64,000 nucleotides of DNA from Nitrospirales bacterium. GTDB lineage: Bacteria; Nitrospirota; Nitrospiria; Nitrospirales; UBA8639. The translations under genes and the position numbers were made by a program. The DNA lies in assembly GCA_020027535.1 (NCBI GenBank), contig JAHRAK010000024.1, positions 1-64,000 of the forward strand. Reading direction: 5' to 3'. This document shows, in pieces, positions 53,207 through 63,339 of the stretch. Numbering within the stretch: position 1 is the first letter of the stretch; the number at the start of each line of letters is the position of its first letter. Below the pieces are notes generated by a model. The model saw nothing but the letters and a program-made list of their open reading frames with translations. It was not told the DNA's origin and ran no database searches.

Positions 53207-54906
53207 GTGGATCAGAACCCAAGCCGTTGGGAAAAGTAGAAAGTGTTGATACAGGGAATGTTGTTATTAAAGTCATTGAAGAGCAAATGCTTAACAGCAT
53301 TCAAGTAAATAATTTACTGCGTATCCGCTCGACAAAAACAAGTGAAGCCATTATCGGTTTGGTTGTAAAAATCATGCGCAAGTCTTCTGATAAGGAAGAA
53401 CCAGATAGTCCTGATGAAGTTATTGTCGAGAATGTAGTGAAAGCCTGTTTGGTTGGCACGCTGCTGGATAAATACGGCACAAAAGCCAATGTGTTCAAGC
53501 GAACCCTAGAGACGGTACCTAGCCTTGATGCAGATTGCTTTCTGATCGAAGGCGAAGATCTTTCAAAATTCATGAAATCCTTATCTGTCAGTGATGAGAA
53601 AAAAGAAAAGTCACTCAATATTGGAGAATATGCGATATCAGAAGATGCCCCAACGTATTTGGATGGCAATAAATTCTTCCAAAGGCATGCAGTGATTGTT
53701 GGCAGCACGGGCTCCGGCAAATCCTGGACAGTTGCTAAAATCTTAGAGAGATCTTCTCAACTAACATCTGCAAACAGTCTCATTTATGATATCCATGGCG
53801 AATATAAGCCGCTTAGCGCATTAAACAATACAACTTTATTGAGAATCGCGGGGCCTGTAGATAAAGAAGATAACGAAGACGTTATCTATTTGCCTTACTG
53901 GCTTTTATCCTATGAAGAAATAGCGGCGATGATGCTGGATAGAAGCGATCAAAATGCTCCGAACCAAGCAAGAATATTGTTCGACTTAATTATTGAACAT
54001 AAGAAACAGAAACTCGAAGAAGGTGGAAGGGAAGCTGTCCTCAATAACTTTACCATCGATAGCCCTGTTCCCTATCCCATAGATGAAGTCTTAAGAGAAC
54101 TTGAAGAGAAAGATAAAGAGATGGTTCCAGGGGCTGGTAGTAAAGACAAACAGGGGCCTCTAAATGGAAAACTCACTCGCTTTATTCAGCGATTAAAGAG
54201 CAAGCAAAGCGATAAAAGACTGAATTTTCTTTTTAACAGCAATTCAGCTTTGCAGGACTACGGCTGGCTTGAAAAGTTGGTTGAAAAGTTGATGGATTTT
54301 AATAATAAACGAGGAAATAAAATTATCGATTTTTCAGAAGTACCTTCAGACATACTGCCGTTGATAACCGGTTTGGTGACAAGGTTGATTTTTTCAGTGC
54401 AACAGTGGACGCACGAGGAAAAGAGACATCCTATCGCCTTGTTTTGTGATGAGGCGCATCTATACATCCCTGCTGACACAAGCAGTTCAAGCATTGAGGA
54501 AAGAGGCCTCCATAATTTCCAGAGAGTCGCGAAGGAAGGAAGAAAATATGGTGTATCCTTGGTTGTAATCAGCCAAAGGCCAGCAGATGTTAGCAAGACA
54601 GTTTTGAGCCAGTGCGGTAATTTCATATCAATGAGACTCTCAAACCCTGATGATCAGAATGTCATAAGGAGATTATTTCCAGATAGCTTGGGGAATTTTG
54701 CTGATTTGTTACCAGCGCTGGATATAGGCGAAAGTCTAATTGTAGGTGACGCCTGTCTGTTACCAAGCAGAGTGAAAATTCATGAGCCCGCTGTTAAACC
54801 GCAAAGCGCTACTGTTGATTTTTGGGATGAATGGAAAAAAGACAAAACAGAAAAAGGAATCAAAGAAGCTCTTGAATCGTTAAGAAAGCAGAGCAAATCT
54901 GCCTAA
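53203..54906 (+). CDS. herA: HerA-like ATPase of a SIR2-HerA defence system
   Basis: HAVIVGSTGSGKSWTVAKILE, HPIALFCDEAHLYIP, GRKYGVSLVVISQRPADVSKTVLSQCGNFISMRLSNPDDQ. Confidence 0.9.
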   Translation: MSGSEPKPLGKVESVDTGNVVIKVIEEQMLNSIQVNNLLRIRSTKTSEAIIGLVVKIMRKSSDKEEPDSPDEVIVENVVKACLVGTLLDKYGTKANVFKRTLETVPSLDADCFLIEGEDLSKFMKSLSVSDEKKEKSLNIGEYAISEDAPTYLDGNKFFQRHAVIVGSTGSGKSWTVAKILERSSQLTSANSLIYDIHGEYKPLSALNNTTLLRIAGPVDKEDNEDVIYLPYWLLSYEEIAAMMLDRSDQNAPNQARILFDLIIEHKKQKLEEGGREAVLNNFTIDSPVPYPIDEVLRELEEKDKEMVPGAGSKDKQGPLNGKLTRFIQRLKSKQSDKRLNFLFNSNSALQDYGWLEKLVEKLMDFNNKRGNKIIDFSEVPSDILPLITGLVTRLIFSVQQWTHEEKRHPIALFCDEAHLYIPADTSSSSIEERGLHNFQRVAKEGRKYGVSLVVISQRPADVSKTVLSQCGNFISMRLSNPDDQNVIRRLFPDSLGNFADLLPALDIGESLIVGDACLLPSRVKIHEPAVKPQSATVDFWDEWKKDKTEKGIKEALESLRKQSKSA

Positions 54907-55254
54907 AGTAGCCAATGCACGTTCTGCCATTGAACGTCCCCTTTAAAAGATGAACTTCCCCCAAATATAAGTCCCGGTCGTGTAACTCTATTCCAATTTA
55001 CAACCCGATGATTGTTAAAGTAGCCGCGCCTTCGTTGCTAAAGCACGAGGCCACGGCTATGAAACACCTCCACATATAACGACTTGTCTTTTTCCTTTAC
55101 CCGCCCGTAGACTGGATTTTCGGTTCTTCATTTCCTCTGCCTGCCGGAGTATATTTTTTTTCATTTGTAGCGGCAGCATCCTGGGGCAAAGCCCGGGACA
55201 TGCCTTATGCTGCTTGGAGGAACGCGCCATGAGATGGCGCGGCTACGAGCAAAG

Positions 55255-55460
55255 GCAAAAGCAAAGACGCTGGATTCCCGATTAAGGATGTCGGGAATGA
55301 CAGAAAGAGATAAAAACAAGGCAAAGCCTCTGGATCCCCGATCAGGTCGGGGATGACAGAAAGAGACAAAGACAGAAAACAGCGCCATGAGATGGCGCGG
55401 GTGCAAAAGATGAGACAAAGACCCTGGATCCTCGATTAACAATGTCGAGGATGACAAACG
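55255..55460. repeat. Cluster of CTGGATCCCCGATcAAGTCGGGGATGACAGA-type palindromic repeats
   Basis: Several units here; others at 16165-16245, 41579-41712, 47500-47645, 51955-52055, 57005-57050, 57290-57385 and 63190-63295. Confidence 0.85.
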
Positions 55461-55557
55461 AGGGAAAGGCGCTCTACCTCCCAACTTTTCCCTCTTCGGA
55501 AAAAGTTCCCGTCCTTACAAAGGAGGGGAATCGGAAGGGCGCGACATCATTCTTGCC

Positions 55558-56931
55558 ATGAGACGAAAAGCTCCAGCACGATCGAATCATCAGACGTTTC
55601 TGCCTGGGTTGCGGCCATCGGGTGTGCCGCTCGTGGCGGTGATCGGGCGGCCGAACGTGGGGAAATCGACGCTGTTCAATCGGATTCTGGGGACCAGGAA
55701 CGCTATTGTGGACGACCGGCCTGGGGTCACCCGGGACCGGATTTATGCCGAGTGCACGTACCAGGGCCGTCGCTTTCAGGTGGTCGATACCGGCGGGCTC
55801 GATCCCACTTCCACCGACGGCATGCTCGGGCTCATTCGTCAACAATCGCAAGTCGCGCTCGCCACCGCGGATATTCTGCTGGTGATCATGGACGGCCGGG
55901 CCGGGCTGACGCCATTGGATCAGGAGATCGTGAACGGGCTCCACGGTGTGGACAAACCCACGTTCTGGGTCATCAATAAAATCGATTCCCCAACCCTGGA
56001 CCCCCTGCTGGCGGACTTTTATCATCTCGGGAAGGACACGCTGTTCCCCATTTCAGCGGAACACGGCACCGGGGTGGATGAATTACTCGAGGCGTTCCTG
56101 CATCTCCTGCCGGCGCATGATGAAGACTTGATGGAAACCGCCACGACCCGGGTGGCCGTGGTCGGGCGTCCCAACGTGGGCAAGTCCACGCTGGTGAACA
56201 CCATACTGGGAGAGGAACGCGCCGTCGTCAGCGACGTGCCCGGCACCACGCGAGACCCCATCGACACGCACCTGGAACGCGAGGGCCGGCCCTTTCTGTT
56301 GACGGATACCGCGGGGTTGCGGCGTCGCGGCCGCGTGGAGCCCGGCATCGAAGGTTATAGCGTGGCCAGGACCATGAAGGCGTTGGGGCGGTCGGATATC
56401 GGCGTGTTGTTAGTCGATGGAATCGAGGGCGTCACGGACCAGGACACGAAGATTGCGGGGTTGATCCAAAGGCAAGGACGGGGCTGCGTCATGCTCGTCA
56501 ATAAATGGGATCTGCGCCGGGATCAGCCAGAGGCCAAAAAGAAATTTTCTCTGGAGTTGCAGCGACAGTTTCCCTTTTTCACCTTTGTGCCCATTCTCTT
56601 CGGATCGGCGCTGGCGCCCAAGACCGTCGATCACCTGTTCAGCGCCGTCACCCGGGTCATGGAGGCGTTTTCGTACCGGGTGCCGACCAGTCGCCTCAAT
56701 CAATTCCTCCAAAAAGCGCTTGCGGACAACCCGATTCCCACGAAAAAAGGGAATCCGCTGAAATCGCTCTTCATCACGCAGGTTGCGACTAAACCGCCGA
56801 CGTTCGCGCTCTTTGCGGGAAGATCGGTCGTGCTCACCTCCGGGTACCTTCGCTACCTGGAAAACCAACTCCGGGCCACGTTCGGGTTCGAAGGGACGCC
56901 GTTGCGGATTCTGGTGCGCAAGAAAGCGTGA
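55558..56931 (+). CDS. der: GTPase Der (EngA)
   Basis: Two G domains: [18 protein letters not shown] and [22 protein letters not shown]. Confidence 0.96.
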   Translation: MRRKAPARSNHQTFLPGLRPSGVPLVAVIGRPNVGKSTLFNRILGTRNAIVDDRPGVTRDRIYAECTYQGRRFQVVDTGGLDPTSTDGMLGLIRQQSQVALATADILLVIMDGRAGLTPLDQEIVNGLHGVDKPTFWVINKIDSPTLDPLLADFYHLGKDTLFPISAEHGTGVDELLEAFLHLLPAHDEDLMETATTRVAVVGRPNVGKSTLVNTILGEERAVVSDVPGTTRDPIDTHLEREGRPFLLTDTAGLRRRGRVEPGIEGYSVARTMKALGRSDIGVLLVDGIEGVTDQDTKIAGLIQRQGRGCVMLVNKWDLRRDQPEAKKKFSLELQRQFPFFTFVPILFGSALAPKTVDHLFSAVTRVMEAFSYRVPTSRLNQFLQKALADNPIPTKKGNPLKSLFITQVATKPPTFALFAGRSVVLTSGYLRYLENQLRATFGFEGTPLRILVRKKA

Positions 56932-57074
56932 CGGGTCTATTTGCGGGGTTTCGCCCCCCCCTCACCCTGCCCTCTCCCACGACGGGGAGAGAGGAAATGC
57001 AAAAAGACAAAGACACTGGATCCCCGATCAAGTCGGGGATGACAGACAAAGAAAGAGGGGGAAGTTTGCAATTG

Positions 57075-57156
57075 TAAACTTTTGCGCGTTTTGTACATAT
57101 TGTACGTTTCGTACATTTTGTAACATTTGTAAAGTTTTGTACATTTTGTAAACTTT
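57075..57156. repeat. Degenerate 9-bp tandem repeat, consensus TTTTGTACA
   Basis: tttgtacat|attgtacgt|ttcgtacat|tttgtaaca|tttgtaaag|t|tttgtacat|tttgtaaac. Confidence 0.8.
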
Positions 57157-57459
57157 TTGAGAATACGGTTAGATAGGATGGTTGGGTTGCACCTTCGGCA
57201 AACCCGACCTACGGTTGCTGCCAGCCCGCCTGCCTGTACTCCTCCCTCACCCTCACCCTGCCCTCTCCCAGGGGAGAGGGGAAATACAAAAGACACTGGA
57301 TCCTTATAGATTACCTGGATCCTCGATCAAGCCTGTCCTTGACGTGTGTAATCGAGGATCGGGGACAAGCGTCGGGGATTGTAAAGGTTCAGTCATTCGT
57401 TGACAGAATGAAGGATCTGACCACAAGAAGGGAGGGACGGACACGCAGGTCCGCCCCTC

Positions 57460-57575
57460 CTGAACCCCCCTTCCCCCCTTGTCAGGGGGGCCAGAAACTC
57501 TGCCGCCCCCCGGCGCAAGCGGGCCAGGAACTCTCCTGTCCCCCTGAGAAGGGGGATTGAGGGGGTTGTCTTCCA
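57460..57575. repeat. Copy of the G/C-run palindromic repeat
   Basis: CCCCCCTTGTCAGGGGGGCC...CCCCCTGAGAAGGGGGATTGAGGGGGTTG. Confidence 0.7.
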
Positions 57576-57671
57576 AAGGCGGGGCACCGGGACACAAAAA
57601 GAAGCGGGAAAAGTGTCAACGAATGACTGAACACATACAGGGATGACAGGAAAGGGCCGAAAGAGAGGGAT

Positions 57672-59021
57672 TTATAAGGCTGCCACGCGGGTGAAGTAGT
57701 CGACGAAGGTGCGGATGCCGCCGGAGGCCTGGCCCCAATCGAAATTTTCGTTCGGGGCGTGGTAGCCGTGCTCCGGCAGGCTCAGCCCGCAGAAGAGGAT
57801 GGGGACGTTCCACGTCCGTTCCATCAGAGACACGGCGCCGATCGATCCCCCTTCCCGGACCAGTGACGAGTTCTTTCCGAATCCTGCCCGCACCGCCTGG
57901 CGGAGCGCGTCGGCATACGGTCCCTGCGTCACGCCACGGAACGGTTCGAGTTGCCCGTCGGCTTCGACTCGGATATCGGGGTTCAGTTTCTTCAGATGGG
58001 CTTTTAACCGGGCGAGTATCGTCGCGGGCTTTTGGTTCGGGATCAACCACATACTCACCTTCAATTCTCCGAAAGGGGGAACCACGGTTTTCACGCCGGG
58101 CCCCATGTATCCGCCCACCAACCCATGCACCTCGAATGTGGGGGCCGCCCAGATCCGTTGGATCAACTCGGCACGGTCTGACGTCCGAATCGACTGGAAC
58201 CCGTAGGCCTTTTTGAACCGGTCCACCTGAAAGCCCGAGGAGAGAAATTGCTTCATTTCCGCAGCCGTGGGAGGAACGACCTCATCGTAAAACCCGGGAA
58301 TGGACACGCGGCCGGTTCGCGCGTCCACGCACGACTGCGCGGCTTCGCATAATTCGGCCAGCGGGTTTCTGGCCCCGCCGCCGGTCAAGCCGGAATGGAC
58401 GTCGGTGGTTCCCGTGCGCAGCGTCAACTGGGCGCCCAACAACCCGCGCAACCCCGTGGAAATCGCCGGGCGCTGGCGCGACACCCAGATGGTATCCGAC
58501 ACCAGGACCGAATCCGGGCGCGGGACCGCGTTCCGTTGATCCAGGGCGTCCTGAAAATTCGGACTGCCGATTTCTTCTTCCAATTCCCAGAGAAACCGGA
58601 TATTCAACGCGACACCGTGCTCCACGGCATACCTGGCGGCCAGGAACGCGGCCAGCGCCGGGCCTTTATCATCGGTGGTGCCTCGGCCCCCATAGGTGTC
58701 CCCCTGTTTGCGAAAGACGAACGGTTCCTGCAACCACTCCGGTTCCTGGGCGGGTTGCACGTCCAGATGATTGTAAATCGTCAACGTTGGATACTGCTTC
58801 CCGACCTGCCAGCCGCCCGACACCACGGGATAACCCTTGGTGGTCACAATCCGCGCGCGCGCGCCGAGATGCCGTAGATACTGCGCCGCCACGGTAGCCA
58901 TCCGGGCGATATCTCTCCCGCGTGCGGGATCGGAACTCACCGATTGGATTTCGACCGCTTGTCCGAGCATCTCCTCAAAGTGTGTCCGGACCGACCGGAT
59001 GTAGGATTCCAAATGCTTCAT
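57672..59021 (-). CDS. M20-family dipeptidase/peptidase
   Basis: LTIYNHLDVQPAQEPEWLQEPF, YGGRGTTDDKGPALA, WELEEEIGSPNF. Confidence 0.93.
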   Translation of the reverse strand: MKHLESYIRSVRTHFEEMLGQAVEIQSVSSDPARGRDIARMATVAAQYLRHLGARARIVTTKGYPVVSGGWQVGKQYPTLTIYNHLDVQPAQEPEWLQEPFVFRKQGDTYGGRGTTDDKGPALAAFLAARYAVEHGVALNIRFLWELEEEIGSPNFQDALDQRNAVPRPDSVLVSDTIWVSRQRPAISTGLRGLLGAQLTLRTGTTDVHSGLTGGGARNPLAELCEAAQSCVDARTGRVSIPGFYDEVVPPTAAEMKQFLSSGFQVDRFKKAYGFQSIRTSDRAELIQRIWAAPTFEVHGLVGGYMGPGVKTVVPPFGELKVSMWLIPNQKPATILARLKAHLKKLNPDIRVEADGQLEPFRGVTQGPYADALRQAVRAGFGKNSSLVREGGSIGAVSLMERTWNVPILFCGLSLPEHGYHAPNENFDWGQASGGIRTFVDYFTRVAAL

Positions 59022-59104
59022 CGACGTACGCTCTTTCGTTCCTGAATTATTTGGCGGCATACGATGCCGCAGCTACTATCCCCCCTCACCCTGCCCTCGC
59101 CTTT

Positions 59105-59300
59105 GAAAGACAACCCCCTCAATCCCCCTTCTCAGGGGGACGGCAGAACTCCGCTCCCCCCTGATAAGGGGGGCAGGGGGGTTCAGTAGGGGCGGACCTG
59201 CGTGTCCGCCCTCCCTCCCTTCTTGTAGGCAGATCCTCATGCTGTCAACACCTGTCCTAAGCTTGTCGAAGGGAATTACTGAACACACACAGGGATGACA
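59105..59300. repeat. G/C-run repeat plus TGTCAAC/ACTGAACA element
   Basis: Same motifs as at 57390-57650 and 63010-63200. Confidence 0.7.
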
Positions 59301-59323
59301 GACTTTTTCTTTGTCAGCAATCC

Positions 59324-60310
59324 TCAGCCGAAATAAAAGGGGACCGGCGAAAAGCTGCCCAGGAAAATGGCCAGGGCGCCCCAGCCCACCCAGAGCCGGC
59401 CGCGCCCCAATTCCGTTCCCGGATCGATCACCGGCGGGTGACTGATCCCGACCAGGCCGGCCAAAACCGCCCACAAAATCCACCCCGGCCACCCCCAGAG
59501 TCCCAGCACCAGCAGGATGGGAATCGTCGCCAGCGCCAGGGTGCGTTGACGGCGGCCGAACAGCGCATAGGCCACGTGCCCGCCGTCGAGCTGCCCGATC
59601 GGAATCAAATTCAACGCGGTGATGAAAAAGCCGAACCACGCCGCAAAGGCCACGGGGTGCAACACGATGTCATGAGTCTCGGGGAGCGGTCCGAACATGA
59701 GCCACGCGATCAATTGCAGCAGCAGCGGCTCCCCCAATTGCAGGCCATAGGCACCCATCGTGGGTTCGACTTTTGAATAGGACAGCCCGAGGATCAGGGC
59801 CGGCACGGCCACGATGAATCCCGCTATCGGGCCGGCGACGCCGATATCGAACAAGGCCCGGCGATTCATAATGGGGGAGCGCATGCGAATCACGGCGCCG
59901 AACGTCCCGATAAATTGCGGAGGCCCCGGAATGAACAACGGCAGCGACGCCGGGACCCGGTGAACACGCGACAAGTAAAAATGCCCGAATTCGTGGGTGA
60001 CGAGGATGCCCAACAACGTGCCGGCAAACGGCCACCCGTCCAGCAGGTTGCCGGGATAACGAACGAGGAAATCCCACGCGCCCGACACGGGCTCGGTATT
60101 AACTTGATACGCTCCCGCCCACAGCGTGGTGAAGACGGTCACCACCAACAAGCCGGGCGGGAGGTACAGGGCCGACGCCGCACTTTCCTGTGCGGACTCG
60201 GACTGTTCCCAATCCGGTGACCATTCATCGGGACCCTGAGGCCTGTCATCTTTCGACGGGTCATCAGGAAATCCCTTGTTCTGTTCGGGCGGAAAGTGTT
60301 GTTGATCCAT
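59324..60310 (-). CDS. M50 site-2-protease-like membrane metalloprotease
   Basis: LVTHEFGHFYLSRV (HExxH), NLIPIGQLDGGHVAYAL. Confidence 0.92.
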   Translation of the reverse strand: MDQQHFPPEQNKGFPDDPSKDDRPQGPDEWSPDWEQSESAQESAASALYLPPGLLVVTVFTTLWAGAYQVNTEPVSGAWDFLVRYPGNLLDGWPFAGTLLGILVTHEFGHFYLSRVHRVPASLPLFIPGPPQFIGTFGAVIRMRSPIMNRRALFDIGVAGPIAGFIVAVPALILGLSYSKVEPTMGAYGLQLGEPLLLQLIAWLMFGPLPETHDIVLHPVAFAAWFGFFITALNLIPIGQLDGGHVAYALFGRRQRTLALATIPILLVLGLWGWPGWILWAVLAGLVGISHPPVIDPGTELGRGRLWVGWGALAIFLGSFSPVPFYFG

Positions 60311-60348
60311 AAACGATGACGACTCAGGAGCAGCACATCATGGTGGAA

Positions 60349-61692
60349 TTATCCAAAGGGATTCGTGACTCGTTCTTCTTTGACCGTCGTCGGAGGCCCG
60401 TGCCCGGGGAGCAACACCGTGTCCGGGGCCAACTGCAATACGCGACGGCGGACCGACGCCAAATGATCAGCATACAACGACAGCGGATTGGACCCGCCCA
60501 CGGACTCGGCGAACAGCGTATCGCCGACGAAACACAGCGCCCGGCCTTGGGATTGGACCCTGTAGCAAATTCCTCCTGGCGTATGGCCGGGCGTGGCGAG
60601 ACACTCGACCTGCAGGTCTCCCACGGGAAGAGCCCAGGCATCCTTGGGCACGACGACTGATGCTTGCGGGGGCTTCCAGGGCAACAGCGGGAAATCTCCC
60701 TCTCCAAGATACACCGGAACGGGCCATTCGGACAAAATCCGATCCAAACCGCCGGCATGATCCATATGCCCGTGCGTCAGGCACACGCCGGCCAACGTGG
60801 CGTGTCGTTCCGCGAGTACCGCCAGCATGGCCTCCGCATTGTACGCCGTATCGATAAACACGGCGCGTTTGGTTTGAGGATCGACCAGGACGTACCCCTT
60901 CACCTCGTACCCACCGATGTCACCGAGCACCGTGACCACGAGAGAGGAGATCCACTCCGGAGACGGCTGCGGCACCCATCCCCTGACGGACACGGCGGCA
61001 AGCGCCTCGCCTTTGAGGGCCAGAGCTTGGGCCATGGCATGGACTTCGTGTTCCGACGGGGCTCGGGCACCCTGTTCCAGGCGTTCCCACTCGTCTTGGC
61101 GAAGATGCGCGGTTTTCGCCGCGCCGGCGATCGATTGCCCGCTCCCCCTCCGGGCTTTTTTCACGATGTCGCAAAATTCGTCTTCGAGCGCCACGGGAGG
61201 CGACAGCGCAGCCTGCCAGGCCCGGACCATCGCGGGATCGATATCCACCAGAATGACCGATTCCAGGGATTGGGGTTGAAATTGGCGAATTTCTTCAACC
61301 ATCCCTTTCGCGGCTTCCTCGGGAGCGACCCTGCCGACTCCCGTCCCCATGCCGGGAATGGCGAGAGAGACAAAGCCTTGTTCATCGGCCAACCGGAGCG
61401 CGGCCCGCGTGGCCAATCTCACGTTTTCAACGGGAATGCGCATAGCCGGTTCGGGCATGGTCGGCGCATGAATGATCCCCGCAAAGCGTGTGCGCCCGCC
61501 CGACGTCAGCACGGCGTGGCCCACGGGGATCGGCGCCTGCCGCCGCGCCTCATCTTCCACTTGCGACCCCGCGGCGCGCCGGATGATCCCGGCCACGCCT
61601 CCGCCCATAAGGCCATGACTGTTCGCCGCATTGACGATGGCCTGCGCTTCAACGTCGAGGAGGCTGCCTTGCAGACACGTGATCTTTACCAT
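60349..61692 (-). CDS. Fusion: macro domain - HTH-like region - metallo-beta-lactamase hydrolase
   Basis: Macro IVNAANSHGLMGGGVAGIIRRAAG and IPGMGTGVGR; middle IVKKARRGSGQSIAGAAKTAHLRQDEWERLEQGARAPSEHEVHAMAQALAL; MBL CLTHGHMDHAGGLD, ATPGHTPGGICY, LPGHGPPTT. Confidence 0.9.
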   Translation of the reverse strand: MVKITCLQGSLLDVEAQAIVNAANSHGLMGGGVAGIIRRAAGSQVEDEARRQAPIPVGHAVLTSGGRTRFAGIIHAPTMPEPAMRIPVENVRLATRAALRLADEQGFVSLAIPGMGTGVGRVAPEEAAKGMVEEIRQFQPQSLESVILVDIDPAMVRAWQAALSPPVALEDEFCDIVKKARRGSGQSIAGAAKTAHLRQDEWERLEQGARAPSEHEVHAMAQALALKGEALAAVSVRGWVPQPSPEWISSLVVTVLGDIGGYEVKGYVLVDPQTKRAVFIDTAYNAEAMLAVLAERHATLAGVCLTHGHMDHAGGLDRILSEWPVPVYLGEGDFPLLPWKPPQASVVVPKDAWALPVGDLQVECLATPGHTPGGICYRVQSQGRALCFVGDTLFAESVGGSNPLSLYADHLASVRRRVLQLAPDTVLLPGHGPPTTVKEERVTNPFG

Positions 61693-61909
61693 ATCCGCTC
61701 TCACGGGCAACCACGGGGGGTTGCCCCTACAGGGAGGAAGACCTCGTTGGTCCCGTAGGGGACGGCCGGAGCCTGCCCTGAGCGAAGCCGAAGGGTGCCG
61801 TCCCGCAGGTCTTCACGGCGGTCATACCTCATCCAGTATTGCCTCATCTCCTCCGGTCTAGTACTGTTAGCCGAACAACGAACGAATCACTTAACGATAA
61901 GGGTTCTGC

Positions 61910-62797
61910 ATGCATATATCAGAAGTGTTTCGGCAAAACCAGCCCGCGATCAGCTTCGAGTTTTTTCCCCCGAAGAGCGAGGCTGCGTCCGAGGCGTTGT
62001 TTCATACCATCGAGAAGTTGATTCCCCTGAAACCCGCCTACGTCAGCGTCACGTACGGCGCGGGCGGGTCAACGCGTGAGTTGACCAATGACCTGGTCGT
62101 CAAGTTGCACCGTGAGACGAATTTAACGATCGTGTCGCACCTGACGTGCGTGAAGTCGAGCCGGGAGGAAATCTTCAAGATTCTTCAACGATACGATGAA
62201 CACGGCGTCCAAAACATCATGGCCCTGCGAGGCGACCCGCCCACCCAGGAGCCATGGGATCCGGCCGAGCAGGACTTTCGTTATGCCGTGGAATTGGTGG
62301 CCTTTATCAAAAAACATTTTCCCCACATGGGGATCGGGGTCGCCGGGTTCCCCGAAGGCCATCCCGACACGCCCAACCGGCTCCAGGAAATCGAGTATCT
62401 CAAGGCCAAAGTCGACGCCGGGGCCGATTACATCTGCACGCAACTCTTTTTCGACAATCGGGATTTCTATGATTTCTGCGAGCGGTGCCGGCTTGCCGGG
62501 ATCCACGTCCCCATCATCGCGGGCATCATGCCCATTACCTCACTCAAGGGGATGAAGCGGATGGCGGAACTCGCCTTGGGCGCGCGCTTTCCGGGCAGGC
62601 TGCTTCGCGCCCTGGCAAGCGCGCAGGATGATGCCCAAGCCGAAAAGATCGGCACCCACTGGGCCACGGAACAGGTCCTGGACCTGTTGGACAACAAGGT
62701 GCTCGGGGTGCATCTCTACACCCTGAACAAATCCAAAGCCTCGTTACACATCTATGAAACGCTGGGCCTCCAGCGTTTCGACCTGCTCATGCAATAG
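61910..62797 (+). CDS. metF: Methylenetetrahydrofolate reductase
   Basis: ISFEFFPPKSEAASEAL, VSVTYGAGGSTRE, NIMALRGDPP, AGIMPITS. Confidence 0.95.
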   Translation: MHISEVFRQNQPAISFEFFPPKSEAASEALFHTIEKLIPLKPAYVSVTYGAGGSTRELTNDLVVKLHRETNLTIVSHLTCVKSSREEIFKILQRYDEHGVQNIMALRGDPPTQEPWDPAEQDFRYAVELVAFIKKHFPHMGIGVAGFPEGHPDTPNRLQEIEYLKAKVDAGADYICTQLFFDNRDFYDFCERCRLAGIHVPIIAGIMPITSLKGMKRMAELALGARFPGRLLRALASAQDDAQAEKIGTHWATEQVLDLLDNKVLGVHLYTLNKSKASLHIYETLGLQRFDLLMQ

Positions 62798-63009
62798 GAA
62801 CGCCTCTACCTCCCCTTGCCCCTCCTTACAAAGGAGGGGAAATACAGAAGGATTGGCCGTCTTTTTCCTCCCCTTTGTAAGTGGGCCATTTCCGAAGAGG
62901 GAATGCGGGTGGGGTAGAGTCCCCTCTCCTTCTGTCATTCCTGTATGTGTTCACTTATTCGTTGACAATTTTCCCGCTTCCTTTTGTGCCCCCGTGCCCC
63001 GCCTGTGGA

Positions 63010-63295
63010 AGACAACCCCCTCAATCCCCCTTCTCAGGGGGACGACAGACCCCCTCGCCCCTGAGCAACGAGCCGGCAGCAAGCCTCACCCCCCTGATAA
63101 GGGGGGCAGGGGGGTTCAGTAGGGGCGGACCTACGTGTCCGCCCTCCCTGCTTGTGGGCAGATCCTCATTCTGTCAACGAATGACTGAACATTTACAATT
63201 CCCGACATCTTTAATCGGGAATCCAGCGTCTCTTGTTCTTGCAAAGAAGAAAAGCAAAAACCCTGGATCCTCGATCGGGGTCGGGGATGACAGGA
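63010..63295. repeat. Composite intergenic repeat: G/C-run repeat + TGTCAACGAATGACTGAACA + GGATCC/GGGGATGACA unit
   Basis: Motifs shared with 37118, 57290-57650 and 59105-59300. Confidence 0.75.
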
Positions 63296-63339
63296 GTGAT
63301 TTGTAGGTCGGATTAGCGAAGCGTAATTCGACGGATTGG

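Noticed and set aside
55255-63295. CRISPR array
   Set aside because: The repeats are dispersed and palindromic without regular unique spacers, and no cas genes are visible.
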